Below are positions 1-8,413 of a stretch of 64,000 nt of DNA, in pieces. Under the pieces are notes generated by a model. It was not told where the DNA came from. It searched no databases and worked only from the letters and a program-made list of their open reading frames with translations. The stretch lies in assembly GCA_963665765.1 (NCBI GenBank), contig OY762464.1:2418001-2482000 (forward strand), read 5' to 3'. Numbering within the stretch: position 1 is the stretch's first letter; every line of letters begins with the position of its first letter. A program made the translations under genes and the position numbers. Source of the DNA: Bin76 sp963665765 (GTDB lineage: Bacteria > Actinomycetota > Acidimicrobiia > Spongiisociales > ZC4RG35).

Positions 1-87
1 TTGTACATTTTAGGAATGGATTATTATATATTTTGGGAATGCAACGGCCGGGGTGCCTTCCGGGAGCCCCGGGAGTGGCCCGTGATT

Positions 88-888
88 CTATCCCACCAGG
101 GTGCGGGCCAGTTGGCGGGACATGGCCACCAACTGTCCGTTGGAGTCCCAGATGTTGCAGTCTTCTTCGAAGGTGCCGTTCAGGAGGTGCCGGGCACTCA
201 GATCCACCGTCAGCCATCCCGGGCAGGGTCGGGCGCGGAAATGGATGGTGAGTTCCAAGGTAGGCGCCCATCCATAGTGGCCCAGTTGGAAAATGGCGGG
301 AGGAAAACCATCCGCGATCACCGGCATGGACAGGAGATCCGGTGGGCGTCCGTCGGCGAATCGCATCCGACCCCTGGCCACGGCCTGGCCGGTGGGCCGA
401 CCGAAAACGCCCAGCGCCATTTCCCGAGGCATGAGATAGTCGAACTGTCTAATAAAAGTTGAATCTATCGGCATGTCGAGACTGCCCTGCATCTCTGATT
501 TATCCGGGAGTTCAGGAGGTGGCAGCAGTGGCCCGCTGGGACCGGCAAAGGCGGACAAGTCACCCCAAGTAATGAGGGAGGTCACTCCGACCCGTCCGTT
601 TTGGATGAGATCCACCGCCGTGACCCACAGACTCCGGCCCTGCTTGATGATTCGGCTGCGGATCGTGGCCTCACCCGGTGTGGTTCTCCCCAGAAAGTGA
701 CTGGTCATGGACAAAGGATCGGGAAGGCCCACCTGCCGGCCCGAAGCATTCAAGCAAAGTGCCATCAACAAACCGCCGTTGGGCACCCCGTCGATGTTCC
801 ACTCACCGCTGATCTGAACCATCCACCGGCCGTCGGGCTGTGGGTTCATCGCGTCTTTGGTATCGCGGTCAAAGAGGTGGTTGCTCAT
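88..888 (-). CDS. TesB-like double-hotdog acyl-CoA thioesterase
   Basis: The 266-residue product looks like a two-hotdog thioesterase family protein, which would hydrolyse an acyl-CoA in the cytoplasm; the substrate cannot be read from the sequence. The N-terminal half carries a WNIDGVPNGG loop and the C-terminal half ends with EEDCNIWDSNGQLVAMSRQ, the usual signature of the second hotdog in TesB-type proteins. ATG at 888 is the first start in the frame. The gene lies 15 bp downstream of pgpA on the same strand, so the two are probably one operon. The family assignment is by pattern; the function is inferred. Confidence 0.7.
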   Translation of the reverse strand: MSNHLFDRDTKDAMNPQPDGRWMVQISGEWNIDGVPNGGLLMALCLNASGRQVGLPDPLSMTSHFLGRTTPGEATIRSRIIKQGRSLWVTAVDLIQNGRVGVTSLITWGDLSAFAGPSGPLLPPPELPDKSEMQGSLDMPIDSTFIRQFDYLMPREMALGVFGRPTGQAVARGRMRFADGRPPDLLSMPVIADGFPPAIFQLGHYGWAPTLELTIHFRARPCPGWLTVDLSARHLLNGTFEEDCNIWDSNGQLVAMSRQLARTLVG

Positions 889-903
889 GTCGCTAAGACG
901 AGG

Positions 904-1350
904 TCAGCCTAGCCAAAGCTGAACGATCCAGCCAACCGCCAGCCCATACCCACCGGCCACCAGGTCGTCGCCGGTGATTCCCCACCCGCCAGGAAGGCGT
1001 TCCGCCCATCTCACGCCGGGGAATCCCTTCTTGAATATGTCCGCTATCCGGAACACCACCCATCCGGCCACCACCCCGGCCGGACCTAGTCCTACCACCG
1101 CCAGCGATGCTCCGGCGGCTTCATCGATCACCACCCATCCGGGGTCATCTGAGAATGGACGAGAACTCCATACGGAGACCACGGCCAAGAGAACTGCCAG
1201 CCCCAGTTGCGCAAACCAACCGGCGGTGCCCGCTGCCCAAGCCAGACCCAGCCCCACCGCCGCCCCCAGGGTGCCCGATCCGGAGTGCGCGCCCCGCACC
1301 CGATAAAGAAGATAACCCACGCCGAACAATGAGGCGATCCGTTCATGCAT
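904..1350 (-). CDS. pgpA: phosphatidylglycerophosphatase A
   Basis: PgpA dephosphorylates phosphatidylglycerophosphate to phosphatidylglycerol at the inner face of the cytoplasmic membrane. The 148-aa protein has the family acidic motifs: D68-D69 followed by D76-E77 (DDPGWVVIDE), then the FRIADIFKKGFPG stretch, ERLPGGWGI, and D128-D129 in GDDLVAG. Hydrophobic segments near 26-62 and 80-100 fit a small integral membrane enzyme, and the length is normal. It precedes the thioesterase gene on the minus strand with a 15-bp gap. Assignment is strong because the spaced acidic motifs are specific to this family. Confidence 0.88.
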   Translation of the reverse strand: MHERIASLFGVGYLLYRVRGAHSGSGTLGAAVGLGLAWAAGTAGWFAQLGLAVLLAVVSVWSSRPFSDDPGWVVIDEAAGASLAVVGLGPAGVVAGWVVFRIADIFKKGFPGVRWAERLPGGWGITGDDLVAGGYGLAVGWIVQLWLG

Positions 1351-1513
1351 CCACGTGAAGCGTACCGGGGGCTGGAATAGGAGGATCGGGACGAGTGCGC
1401 CACCGCCAACCGGGAGTTGGATCAGGGCTGCATGGACGCACTTTCAGCGATTTGGGCACCCGGACCGGGGGCACCTGGAAGTAGGCTTTCAGCATGAAGA
1501 AGTGGAGGTAGAC

Positions 1514-1747
1514 ATGGATGGGTCAATTTGGAAGGAATGCGATGCCGTTGAGCGTCATCCCGATCGCCTCAGTGGGGACTGGGTATTTTCGGGTACCCGG
1601 GTTCCTATCTCTGCCCTTTTCGACAACATCAATGACGGGGCCACTTTGGAGGAGTTTTTGGACTGGTACAAGGGAGTCAAGAAATCGCACGCGGTTAGGG
1701 TCATTGATCTGCAGATGAGGCGATTTCAAGCTCTAACCGGTTCGTGA
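1514..1747 (+). CDS. DUF433 antitoxin-like protein
   Basis: A 77-aa protein with the DUF433 core: RHPDRLSGDWVFSGTRVPIS, then a NDGATLEEFLDWY segment. DUF433 proteins are small winged-helix proteins usually encoded just before a DUF5615 PIN-like toxin and thought to act as its antitoxin. I chose ATG 1514 because GGAGG lies at 1504-1508, five bases upstream; the frame is open further 5' but that extension has no family similarity. The frame directly after it (from 1744) still encodes the beginning of a DUF5615 protein, now broken, so this is an antitoxin gene without an intact partner. Confidence 0.75.
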   Translation: MDGSIWKECDAVERHPDRLSGDWVFSGTRVPISALFDNINDGATLEEFLDWYKGVKKSHAVRVIDLQMRRFQALTGS

Positions 1748-1954
1748 GAATCCTTTTGGATCACTGCACACCGGCCCCTCTCGGTGTGGAATTATATAGA
1801 ACATGAAGTCGATACAGCGTGGGCGAGGGGGTGGGACACCCTCAGCAACGGCGCCCTTCTTGTCCAGGTGGGTTTGAGGGGTTGCGTTGTTGGTGAGACT
1901 CCCGAGCAGCCGGCAAAGTGGAATCTGTGGACCGAAGCAGAGGCAACCGAATAG
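1744..1954 (+). pseudogene. broken DUF5615 (PIN-like) toxin
   Basis: A GTG at 1744 overlaps the stop of the DUF433 gene, the normal coupling for this toxin-antitoxin pair. It reads VRILLDHCTPAPL, the typical DUF5615 N-terminus with its conserved LLD, and then hits a stop at 1804. A second frame, starting about 1799, continues as EHEVDTAWARGWDTLSNGALL, the normal next stretch of the family. A frameshift near 1790-1800 therefore disrupts the gene. The remaining sequence to the stop at 1952-1954 no longer resembles the family (the usual DQNL motif is absent), so the 3' part is also degraded. Read by eye from two frames. Confidence 0.72.
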
Positions 1955-1994
1955 TCGGTTAAAAGGACGGTCGAGTCTGCCAAACTAGGGACGC

Positions 1995-2909
1995 ATGGAA
2001 CCCTCACTTTATATCTGGATGGACGGAAAGCTCGTTCTGTGGGACGACGCCCAAGTGCATGTGTTGAGTAATGCCCTCCATTATGGAACCGGGGTGTTCG
2101 AGGGAATCCGGGCCTATGAAACCGAGAGCGGGACGGCTGTCTTCCGGCTGACAGAGCACATCGAACGGCTTCACCGTTCCGCCCGGGCCTACCGGGTTTC
2201 CCTCGAATGGTCGGTGGAGCAGTTGGTGGATGCCTGCCGGGCAGTACTGCGAGAAAACGGGCTCGAGTCGGGATACATCCGTCCCCTGGTCTATTACGGA
2301 TTGGGCGCCATCGGTCTCAATCCGACCGGCGCCACCTCCCACACCGCCATCGCCGCTTGGAGATGGGGACCCTATCTGGGAGAGGAGGGGGTCTTGAACG
2401 GAATTCGGGTGGGCATTTCTTCTTGGCGTCGGATCAGTGCGGCGGCCTTTGTGCCGGTGGCCAAAGGGTGCGGCCAATACCTCAACAGCGTGATGGCCAA
2501 GATGGAGGCATTGAGCAACGGACATGACGAGGCGCTGCTGCTGAACGCCGATGGAAATGTCTCCGAAGGAAGCGGCGAGAACGTGTTCGTGGTCCGCGAC
2601 GGAGTGGTGTACACCCCGCCCGTCTCGTCGGGGATCCTGGATGGCATAACCCGCCACACGGTGATGACTCTGCTGGGTCGGGACGGTGTAGAGATTCGGG
2701 AAGCCACCCTAACCAGAGGTGATCTATTCAATGCGGATGAGGTGTTTTTCACCGGCACCGCCGCCGAGGTGACTCCCGTCCGGGAGATCGACCATCGTCC
2801 GGTGGGCGCCGGCCGTCCCGGCCCGGTGACCAAGCGGGCGCAGGAGCTGTTCCAGCATCTGGTTTCGGGCCGTGATCCGGGATTGGCACACTGGCTCGAA
2901 TATGTCTGA
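1995..2909 (+). CDS. ilvE: branched-chain amino acid aminotransferase
   Basis: A 304-aa fold-type IV PLP aminotransferase that interconverts leucine, isoleucine and valine with their 2-oxo acids. The PLP lysine is K157 in VPVAKGCGQYLNS, followed by the DGNVSEGSGENVF motif that binds cofactor phosphate; HYGTGVFEGIRAY near residue 29 is the usual N-terminal signature. ATG 1995 has a weak AGGGA just upstream. The leuCD genes at 12-14 kb act earlier in leucine synthesis. A D-amino-acid or 4-amino-4-deoxychorismate enzyme is possible in this fold, but the motif set and length fit IlvE best. Confidence 0.9.
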   Translation: MEPSLYIWMDGKLVLWDDAQVHVLSNALHYGTGVFEGIRAYETESGTAVFRLTEHIERLHRSARAYRVSLEWSVEQLVDACRAVLRENGLESGYIRPLVYYGLGAIGLNPTGATSHTAIAAWRWGPYLGEEGVLNGIRVGISSWRRISAAAFVPVAKGCGQYLNSVMAKMEALSNGHDEALLLNADGNVSEGSGENVFVVRDGVVYTPPVSSGILDGITRHTVMTLLGRDGVEIREATLTRGDLFNADEVFFTGTAAEVTPVREIDHRPVGAGRPGPVTKRAQELFQHLVSGRDPGLAHWLEYV

Positions 2910-2934
2910 ACGATCCACAACTGCACCGGCATAG

Positions 2935-3414
2935 ATGACTCGCCAACCCAACATTGACCCTCCTGTCCAGGATCGGCCCCGGGCGGTCCCGATCCCCGCC
3001 GCGCCTGCCCGTTGGCGTCCCGACCGTCCCGGGATGATCACCGCGCCCGATCAGTTGTCAGTGGGGGGTTTGTTCGGGCGGCCGGGCCCCGATACGGGCT
3101 GGGCTTTTCGGATCATCCGGCAGGCCGGTCTCTCGGCGCTGGAAAGACAGGGTGTTCCGGTGCTGGCGACGTTGATGGCCGCTCGCGCCTCCCTTTTCGG
3201 GCGGGCGCCGGTCCCCGAAGATCTGGAGGTGGCCCGGATTCTGATGGGGTACGAACAAGGAACTTCGGGTTCGGTCTCACAACGACGTCGGCGCTGGTTG
3301 AAGAAGTCACGTCATGAGCCGGTACCGGGCGCCGGGGCGGCCGAGGAGATCGGCGCCGAACGTCTGGCTCGATCCCCCGCGGCCCTCCGGGCTGCCATCG
3401 CCGATTCGGACTGA
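2935..3414 (+). CDS. hypothetical protein, proline/arginine-rich N-terminus
   Basis: A 159-aa protein that I do not recognise. The first 35 residues are rich in Pro and Arg and look disordered. A compact segment follows (about 40-110; GLFGRPGPDTGWAFRIIRQAG and VARILMGYEQG), then an Arg-rich patch QRRRRWLKK and a short tail. There are no membrane segments or cysteine motifs. It sits 25 bp after ilvE and 6 bp before the FAH-family gene on the same strand, so it is probably co-transcribed. GC-rich third positions support real coding. Function unknown. Confidence 0.55.
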   Translation: MTRQPNIDPPVQDRPRAVPIPAAPARWRPDRPGMITAPDQLSVGGLFGRPGPDTGWAFRIIRQAGLSALERQGVPVLATLMAARASLFGRAPVPEDLEVARILMGYEQGTSGSVSQRRRRWLKKSRHEPVPGAGAAEEIGAERLARSPAALRAAIADSD

Positions 3415-3420
3415 GTCTCG

Positions 3421-4173
3421 TTGGCCAAGATCGTTCGGTTTCGTCATGGCGATGACATTGCCTACGGGGTGGCTCAAATGGAAGGAGTCACCTTGTATCA
3501 AGGCTCTCCCTTTGTGGTCTGGGAGCCGACCGAGACCATGCTGGGCTGGGATGAGATAAGGGTGCTGTCCCCGGTGCTGCCCACCAAGGTGGTGGGTGTG
3601 GAGGGCAACTATGTCGACCCCGACGGTTATCCCACCTCCGATCCTTATCTGTTTTTGAAGCCCACCACCTCGGTGGTGGGGCCGGGCGCCCCGGTAGTCC
3701 TGCCCCCTATGATCTCGTCGGTCAACCACGAGGCGGAGTTGGCGGTGGTGATGGGGAGGGTGGCCCGCCATGTGCAGGTGGAAGACGCGGGGTCGTACAT
3801 TCTGGGTTATACGGCCGCCAACGACGTAACCTTGCCCGAACTCATGGAAAACCCCCGGTTGCTGACCCAATCCAAGGGGTACGACACCTTTTGCCCTCTG
3901 GGCCCGATGATCGAAACCGAATTCGATCCCCTGGAGCAGCACGCGGTGGAATGTCTGGTGGACGATGACCCACGGCAGTCGGGTTTCACCTCCGAGATGG
4001 TGCTGGGTCCCGGAGAACTGGTCTCCTACGTCTCTTCGGTGATGACTCTCCTTCCCGGAGATGTGATCCTGACCGGGACGACCAGCGGAGGGGCGCCGGT
4101 CTATCCGGGGGAGGTCATGGAGGTGCGGGTCGAGGGAGTGGGGGCTCTGGTGAACCCCGTGGTGAGAAGATGA
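3421..4173 (+). CDS. fumarylacetoacetate hydrolase family protein
   Basis: A 250-aa FAH-superfamily enzyme; relatives hydrolyse, decarboxylate or isomerise 2-oxo/enol acids in aromatic and sugar-acid breakdown using Mg2+. The core is visible: GVEGNYVDPDGYPTSDPYLF, then NHEAELAVVMG with metal-ligand glutamates, GYTAANDVT, and near the end GDVILTGTTSGG. The N-terminal part corresponds to the small leading domain of the YcgM/HpcE group. The start is TTG 3421, with no strong ribosome site. Its 3' end overlaps gltX by 4 nt (ATGA), so translation is coupled. The precise substrate is not determinable. Confidence 0.82.
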   Translation: MAKIVRFRHGDDIAYGVAQMEGVTLYQGSPFVVWEPTETMLGWDEIRVLSPVLPTKVVGVEGNYVDPDGYPTSDPYLFLKPTTSVVGPGAPVVLPPMISSVNHEAELAVVMGRVARHVQVEDAGSYILGYTAANDVTLPELMENPRLLTQSKGYDTFCPLGPMIETEFDPLEQHAVECLVDDDPRQSGFTSEMVLGPGELVSYVSSVMTLLPGDVILTGTTSGGAPVYPGEVMEVRVEGVGALVNPVVRR

Positions 4174-5627
4174 CTCCCCGTTTGCGGGTGGCGCCCTCTC
4201 CAACCGGCCTTTTGCATGTCGGCACCGCCCGCGCCGCCCTGTTCAACTGGCTGTTCGCCCGTCGGCACGGGGGGGTTTTCATCGTCCGGGTGGACGACAC
4301 CGACCAACGCCGCTCCACCCCCGAGTTCGAGCGGCGGATCCTGGAGGGGCTGCGCTGGATGGGGATCGACTGGGACGAAGGAGTGGAGGTGGGTGGTCCG
4401 CACGGGAACTACCGCCAGAGCGGACGTTTTGAGCGCTACCGGGAGGTGGCGGGTCTGCTGGTGGAAAAGAGGGCCGCCTATCGGTGTTACTGCAGCCCTC
4501 CCGAACTCGCCGAGCGCAGGAAACAAGCCCAGCGGGCGGGGAGGCCGCCTGGGTACGACGGTCGCTGCCGGTCGATGCCGGCGGATGAGGATCAACGCCG
4601 CCAGGAGGCAGGGGAAAGCCATGTGGTGCGATTCGCTCTGCCCCGTCCGGGGATGACGGTCTTCACCGATGTGGTGCGAGGAGAGGTTCGCTTCGACCAC
4701 CAGGTGATCGACGACTTCGTGATCCTCCGAAGCGACGGTTCCCCCACCTACCATCTGGCATCCACGGTGGACGACGTGGACTACCGCATCACTCATGTGG
4801 CCCGTGGAGAGGACATTCTGCCCTCCACCCCTCGCCACATTCAGATCACCCGAGCCATGGCGGCGCCCGAGCCCACCTATGCCCATCTTCCTCTTCTCCA
4901 CGGCCAAGACGGCGGCAAGCTGTCCAAACGACATGGCGCCACCGACGTGGGGGAGTACCGTCGCCAGGGGTTTCTGCCGGAGGCCCTTTTCAACTACCTG
5001 TCTTTGCTGGGATGGTCGATCGGGCCGGAGAGAACCATTTTCAGCCGTGAGGAAGCGGTGGAGGACTTTGATCTGACGGACGTCTCCTCCAGCCCGGCCG
5101 TGTTCGATCCGGCCAAGCTCACTTGGATGAACGGTGAATACCTTCGCAACCATCTTTCTCAGGCCGGATTCGCGGAGCGGGCCCGGCCCTACACCGAGGA
5201 GTTTTTGGGACAATCCCTTCCCGACGAGATGTGGGATGGGTGCTCCGAAGTGCTGCCTCTGGTCCAAGAAAGGGTGAAATTGTTATCAGAAGTCGGCCCG
5301 CAACTCGCCTTTTTGTTGTCGGAGCGGATCGAATATGACCCCCGGTCGTGGAAGAAAGTGATGAGCAAGCCCGGCGTGGATGCGGTTCTCACCGGAGCGA
5401 TTGCGGCTTTGTCACGGGTAGAGGATTGGCGAACCGAGAGTGTCGAGCAGACCTTGCGGGATCTGATAGCAGAACTTGGGATCAGCGCCGGCAAGGGGTT
5501 CCAGCCGGTGCGGGTGGCGGTCACCGGCTCCTCGATCAGTCCTCCTCTTTTCGAGTCCCTGGCCGCCCTGGGGAGGAAAAAGGCCCTGCAAAGATTGACA
5601 GACGCCCGGTCCAGGATCTCCTCCTGA
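4170..5627 (+). CDS. gltX: glutamyl-tRNA synthetase
   Basis: Class I aminoacyl-tRNA synthetase of 485 aa that charges tRNA with glutamate. The N-terminal PSPTGLLHVGTARAALFNW contains the HIGH-type signature (HVGT), and KLSKRHGATDVGEYR is the KMSKS loop in its usual GltX form. The C-terminal third is the alpha-helical anticodon-binding domain. Length is typical. ATG 4170 overlaps the preceding stop by 4 nt. An amidase-family gene is present at 43.5-44.9 kb, but nothing here shows whether this GluRS is discriminating or works with GatCAB. Confidence 0.95.
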   Translation: MTPRLRVAPSPTGLLHVGTARAALFNWLFARRHGGVFIVRVDDTDQRRSTPEFERRILEGLRWMGIDWDEGVEVGGPHGNYRQSGRFERYREVAGLLVEKRAAYRCYCSPPELAERRKQAQRAGRPPGYDGRCRSMPADEDQRRQEAGESHVVRFALPRPGMTVFTDVVRGEVRFDHQVIDDFVILRSDGSPTYHLASTVDDVDYRITHVARGEDILPSTPRHIQITRAMAAPEPTYAHLPLLHGQDGGKLSKRHGATDVGEYRRQGFLPEALFNYLSLLGWSIGPERTIFSREEAVEDFDLTDVSSSPAVFDPAKLTWMNGEYLRNHLSQAGFAERARPYTEEFLGQSLPDEMWDGCSEVLPLVQERVKLLSEVGPQLAFLLSERIEYDPRSWKKVMSKPGVDAVLTGAIAALSRVEDWRTESVEQTLRDLIAELGISAGKGFQPVRVAVTGSSISPPLFESLAALGRKKALQRLTDARSRISS

Positions 5628-5706
5628 GTCGAAGACAAGTTCGGTCATGACCAAACCCGCATCACATCTACCATTGGGCGTCGGCCAACGAGAAGGGATT
5701 TGATTC

Positions 5707-6693
5707 ATGAGCCGACCGCAACGGGTGACGGTGACCGGCGCTGCCGGACAGATCGGATACAGCCTGCTGTTCAGGATTGCCGCCGGGGAGATGCTGGGAC
5801 CCGAGCAGCCGGTGATTCTGCAGTTGCTGGAAATCGTCCCGGGTTTTCCAGCCCTGGAAGGGGTGGCGATGGAACTGGAGGACTGCGCTTTTCCCCTGTT
5901 GAAAGGCATGGTGCTGACCACCGACGTCGAACAGGCTTTCGCCGACGCCGACGTGGCTCTTCTGGTGGGGGCCATGCCTCGTTTGGCCCACATGGAAAGG
6001 GCCGATCTGCTGGAGGCCAACGGGAGAATCTTCACGCAACAAGGCAGGGCGTTGTCCGAAGCAGCCCATCCCGATGTGAAGGTGTTGGTGGTGGGCAACC
6101 CGGCCAATACCAACGCCTATATCACCGCCGCCAATGCCAAGGACATCGACCCCTCCCAAATCACCGCCATGACCCGCCTCGACCACAACCGGGCGATCGC
6201 CAAGGTGGCCAACCGGGTGGGGCAGCCCTTCAGCATGGTGAAGAAAATGAGTGTGTGGGGGAACCATTCCGCCACTCAGTATCCCGATCTCTTTCACGCC
6301 GAGATCGGGGACCGTAACGCCTACCGGATGGTGGGCGACCATGACTGGGTGGAGCACAACTTCATCCCCACGGTGGCCGGGCGGGGCACCGCCATCATCA
6401 AGGCGCGCGGCAAGTCGTCCGCCGCCTCGGCCGCCAACGCGGCGGTGAGCCACATGCACGATTGGGTGTTGGGCACTCCGCCCGACGACTGGGTAAGTAT
6501 GGCGGTCATCTCCGACGGGTCCTACGGGGTGCCGGAAGGTTTGTGCGCATCCTTTCCCTGCGTGTGCCGGGACGGAAAGTGGGAGATCGTGAAAGGCCTT
6601 GAACACGGACAGTTCTCGCAGGAAAGGATCGACTTGTCCGTTGCCGAACTGGTGAAAGAACGAGACACCGTAATCGATATGGGGATAGCCTGA
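5707..6693 (+). CDS. mdh: malate dehydrogenase
   Basis: A 328-aa NAD(P)-dependent malate dehydrogenase of the cytosolic-like type used by many actinobacteria; it interconverts malate and oxaloacetate in the TCA cycle. The N-terminal dinucleotide loop is TGAAGQIGYSLLFRIA, substrate arginines lie around AMPRLAHMERADLL and TRLDHNRA, and the catalytic histidine is in VWGNHSATQYPD. ATG 5707 follows AAGGGA with ordinary spacing. It stands alone after gltX (79-bp gap). Together with korAB elsewhere in the window it fits a TCA cycle using a ferredoxin-linked 2-oxoglutarate step. Confidence 0.95.
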   Translation: MSRPQRVTVTGAAGQIGYSLLFRIAAGEMLGPEQPVILQLLEIVPGFPALEGVAMELEDCAFPLLKGMVLTTDVEQAFADADVALLVGAMPRLAHMERADLLEANGRIFTQQGRALSEAAHPDVKVLVVGNPANTNAYITAANAKDIDPSQITAMTRLDHNRAIAKVANRVGQPFSMVKKMSVWGNHSATQYPDLFHAEIGDRNAYRMVGDHDWVEHNFIPTVAGRGTAIIKARGKSSAASAANAAVSHMHDWVLGTPPDDWVSMAVISDGSYGVPEGLCASFPCVCRDGKWEIVKGLEHGQFSQERIDLSVAELVKERDTVIDMGIA

Positions 6694-6772
6694 CCCACGG
6701 TCACCCACTGCGGGCGATGTCGGGCGCCAACGAGGGATGCGGGTATGGATTGGGTGCTGTCGAGTTGTGAAT

Positions 6773-6871
6773 CCGGACACTAACCCGCGAAAAACGCCAC
6801 GGCCCTTTTATCCTCAGGGCCCGCCCCCGCCATCCACCTAGCCATGTTGGAACGCGAGACTGCTACTAAAG
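6773..6871 (+). repeat. left part of an intergenic repeat interrupted by the IS1-type element
   Basis: From the GTGAATCCGG at 6776 the sequence aligns with 15702-15800: ACCCGCGAAAA, a following CC-rich stretch, GGGCCC-CCCCC-GCC, CCACCT and GAACGCG occur in the same order and spacing in both. The alignment stops at the insertion point and resumes on the other side of the element at 10971. The two copies are diverged (roughly two thirds identical by eye). No open reading frame is shared between copies. Confidence 0.6.
6864..6871. repeat. target-site duplication, left copy
   Basis: TACTAAAG directly abuts the left inverted repeat and recurs exactly at 10963-10970 next to the right inverted repeat. 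An 8-bp duplication is the size expected for IS1-family transposition. Confidence 0.9.
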
Positions 6872-6889
6872 GGTAGTGGGTCAGTTTGG
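6872..6889 (+). repeat. left terminal inverted repeat of the IS1-type element
   Basis: This 18-bp repeat is the exact reverse complement of 10945-10962. The transposase stop codon (6881-6883 on the minus strand) lies inside it, so the gene runs to the very end of the element. Confidence 0.92.
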
Positions 6890-7657
6890 CTCGTCGATGA
6901 GGCGAACTATGTCCTCGAATGCCCATATTTGGCTGGTGACACCAGCCGCCATCGCAGGGGTAGCTCGTCCTGGGAGGGACCGGTGCCGACGAGCGAAGTT
7001 GTACACCAGATAGTACAGAGCCATCATGTGAGCGTGGTTCTCGACCTTCTTCGAGAAAGCGTTGGTGCGGCGTGCCATCCTGCGGATGCTCATGCGCATC
7101 GTGAGGTTCTGCCGTTCAACATGAGCAGTGGTGGAAATGTCCAGGGGGTGCTTGGGGTAGCGTTTGCGGAGGATCCGATGGTCCACTTGGTTACCGAACG
7201 CCCCTTCGACGGCTTCTAGGTAGGGCTGGTGTCCGTCGGTGACGAGCCGGACGGGGTTTGCGAGACGGGCGGCGAGGTCGTTCATGAACAGCTCGGCGGT
7301 GTCGATGGTGCGATCTCCCACCCACCATGCAGGGACGAGTTTGGTGTCCGGGCAGATCGCCACCCAGGTCCACACGTCACCGGCGCGGGCGGGTGGCTGT
7401 TGCGCCTGGGGCAGGTTCTCTTTCTTGGCGTAGACGAAGCTCCAGATCTCGTCGCACTCGACACGACGCAGTTTGAGGTTGCGCATGGTCTTGTCCTGGT
7501 AGTGGGCGGCGACGCGGCCGGCGTCCACGAGGAGTTTGGTGACGGTGTTCTTGGAACAGCCGATGATTCGGGCGATGCCTCGGATGCTGTTGCCCTCGGT
7601 GAGGAGGTTGATGATGAGAGCCCTTTTCTCCACCGACAACCTGTTCATACTGACCAA
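6881..7657 (-). CDS. IS1-family transposase (single ORF)
   Basis: A 258-aa DDE transposase. Residues 11-46 form a helix-turn-helix (SIRGIARIIGCSKNTVTKLL). The catalytic triad is visible as D69 (CDEIWSFV), D141 (TDGHQPYL) and E181 (VERQNLTMRMS), followed by the family C-terminal block FSKKVENHAHMMALYYLVYNF. Classical IS1 makes its transposase by frameshifting insA into insB; here one uninterrupted frame is present and the N-terminal zinc finger of InsA is missing. ATG could be at 7657 or 7648. No frameshift or missing catalytic residue, so it may be active and could mobilise the whole 4.1-kb unit. Confidence 0.92.
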   Translation of the reverse strand: MVSMNRLSVEKRALIINLLTEGNSIRGIARIIGCSKNTVTKLLVDAGRVAAHYQDKTMRNLKLRRVECDEIWSFVYAKKENLPQAQQPPARAGDVWTWVAICPDTKLVPAWWVGDRTIDTAELFMNDLAARLANPVRLVTDGHQPYLEAVEGAFGNQVDHRILRKRYPKHPLDISTTAHVERQNLTMRMSIRRMARRTNAFSKKVENHAHMMALYYLVYNFARRHRSLPGRATPAMAAGVTSQIWAFEDIVRLIDEPN

Positions 7658-7749
7658 TAGTAGCTATGGAGTGTGACAAAAGGGGATGCCGGATCCGCCC
7701 CTAGTGCTTCTGCCCTCCTACTACTGTTACTATGAAGAGGAGTATCTAA

Positions 7750-8286
7750 TTGGGTAAGGATGACGACATCCGCAACGACCTCCTTGACTCGATTTGGAGC
7801 TTTGTTTCGGAGATCGGGTCAAATGTTCAGTACTACGTTGCACTGACAGACCGTTACACCTGGTACCAAACGTGGTTCGGCGCCGTGCTGATGGGTGTGG
7901 GTCCAGCAACGGTCTTGGCTCTCCACTACGCACCAGACGAGAAGGGACTGCATTTCTTGCTTGGGTTTGTTGTGATCTGCCTTGGAGCAATCCATTATGT
8001 GATGCAGATCCCTAGAAAAGTAACCCTGTTGAAACTGGTGCAGAAACGATGCTACGCCCTAGATGCCGAGGCGCACAGACTGTTCCGAGAAAGTGGTTTC
8101 ATAGAGAACTCTGAAATAGTGAGGCGGCTCAACGAATTGGAAGACAGATTCCAGAAGGAAGTGGTTGCCCTGACCGCTGGCAACGATGTCCCCGTTAGCG
8201 AAAAGCTGTTCAGGAAGGCTGACAACGACAAGAACGAGGTCTTAGAGGCACGATACAACCTCCGACAACGCTCCCTTGTTGACTAG
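7750..8286 (+). CDS. two-TM membrane protein, SLATT-like (passenger gene)
   Basis: A 178-aa protein. A short cytoplasmic N-terminus leads into two hydrophobic helices (about 37-60 and 67-88) separated by a short APDEKG loop, then an amphipathic, charged helical region (about 90-170). A Y-x-W-Y-Q segment before the first helix and KLVQKRCYALDAEAHRLFRE after the second resemble SLATT proteins, two-TM putative pore-forming effectors associated with nucleotide-signalling conflict systems. That likeness is by eye only. Start is TTG 7750, with GAAGAGGAG at 7734-7742; the nearby ATG at 7732 stops at once. First passenger gene, divergent from the transposase. Confidence 0.7.
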   Translation: MGKDDDIRNDLLDSIWSFVSEIGSNVQYYVALTDRYTWYQTWFGAVLMGVGPATVLALHYAPDEKGLHFLLGFVVICLGAIHYVMQIPRKVTLLKLVQKRCYALDAEAHRLFRESGFIENSEIVRRLNELEDRFQKEVVALTAGNDVPVSEKLFRKADNDKNEVLEARYNLRQRSLVD

Positions 8287-8413
8287 CGAGAGGGTCGTCT
8301 CGGACGCGTCTTAGAGGGGGGCTTTTGGCTCGGCTTGACTGGACGACTGCGTGTGGGACGCGGCGGCGGATTCTTGGAAGGCGGCTTGTGGCTACGCTTC
8401 TCGATGCCTCTGG

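Noticed and set aside
7648..7665. A possible internal right end of a simple IS1 copy (ACTGACC shared with the right repeat)
   Set aside because: Only about 7 consecutive bases match, so it could be chance; the perfect repeat at 10945 with target duplication is the real end.
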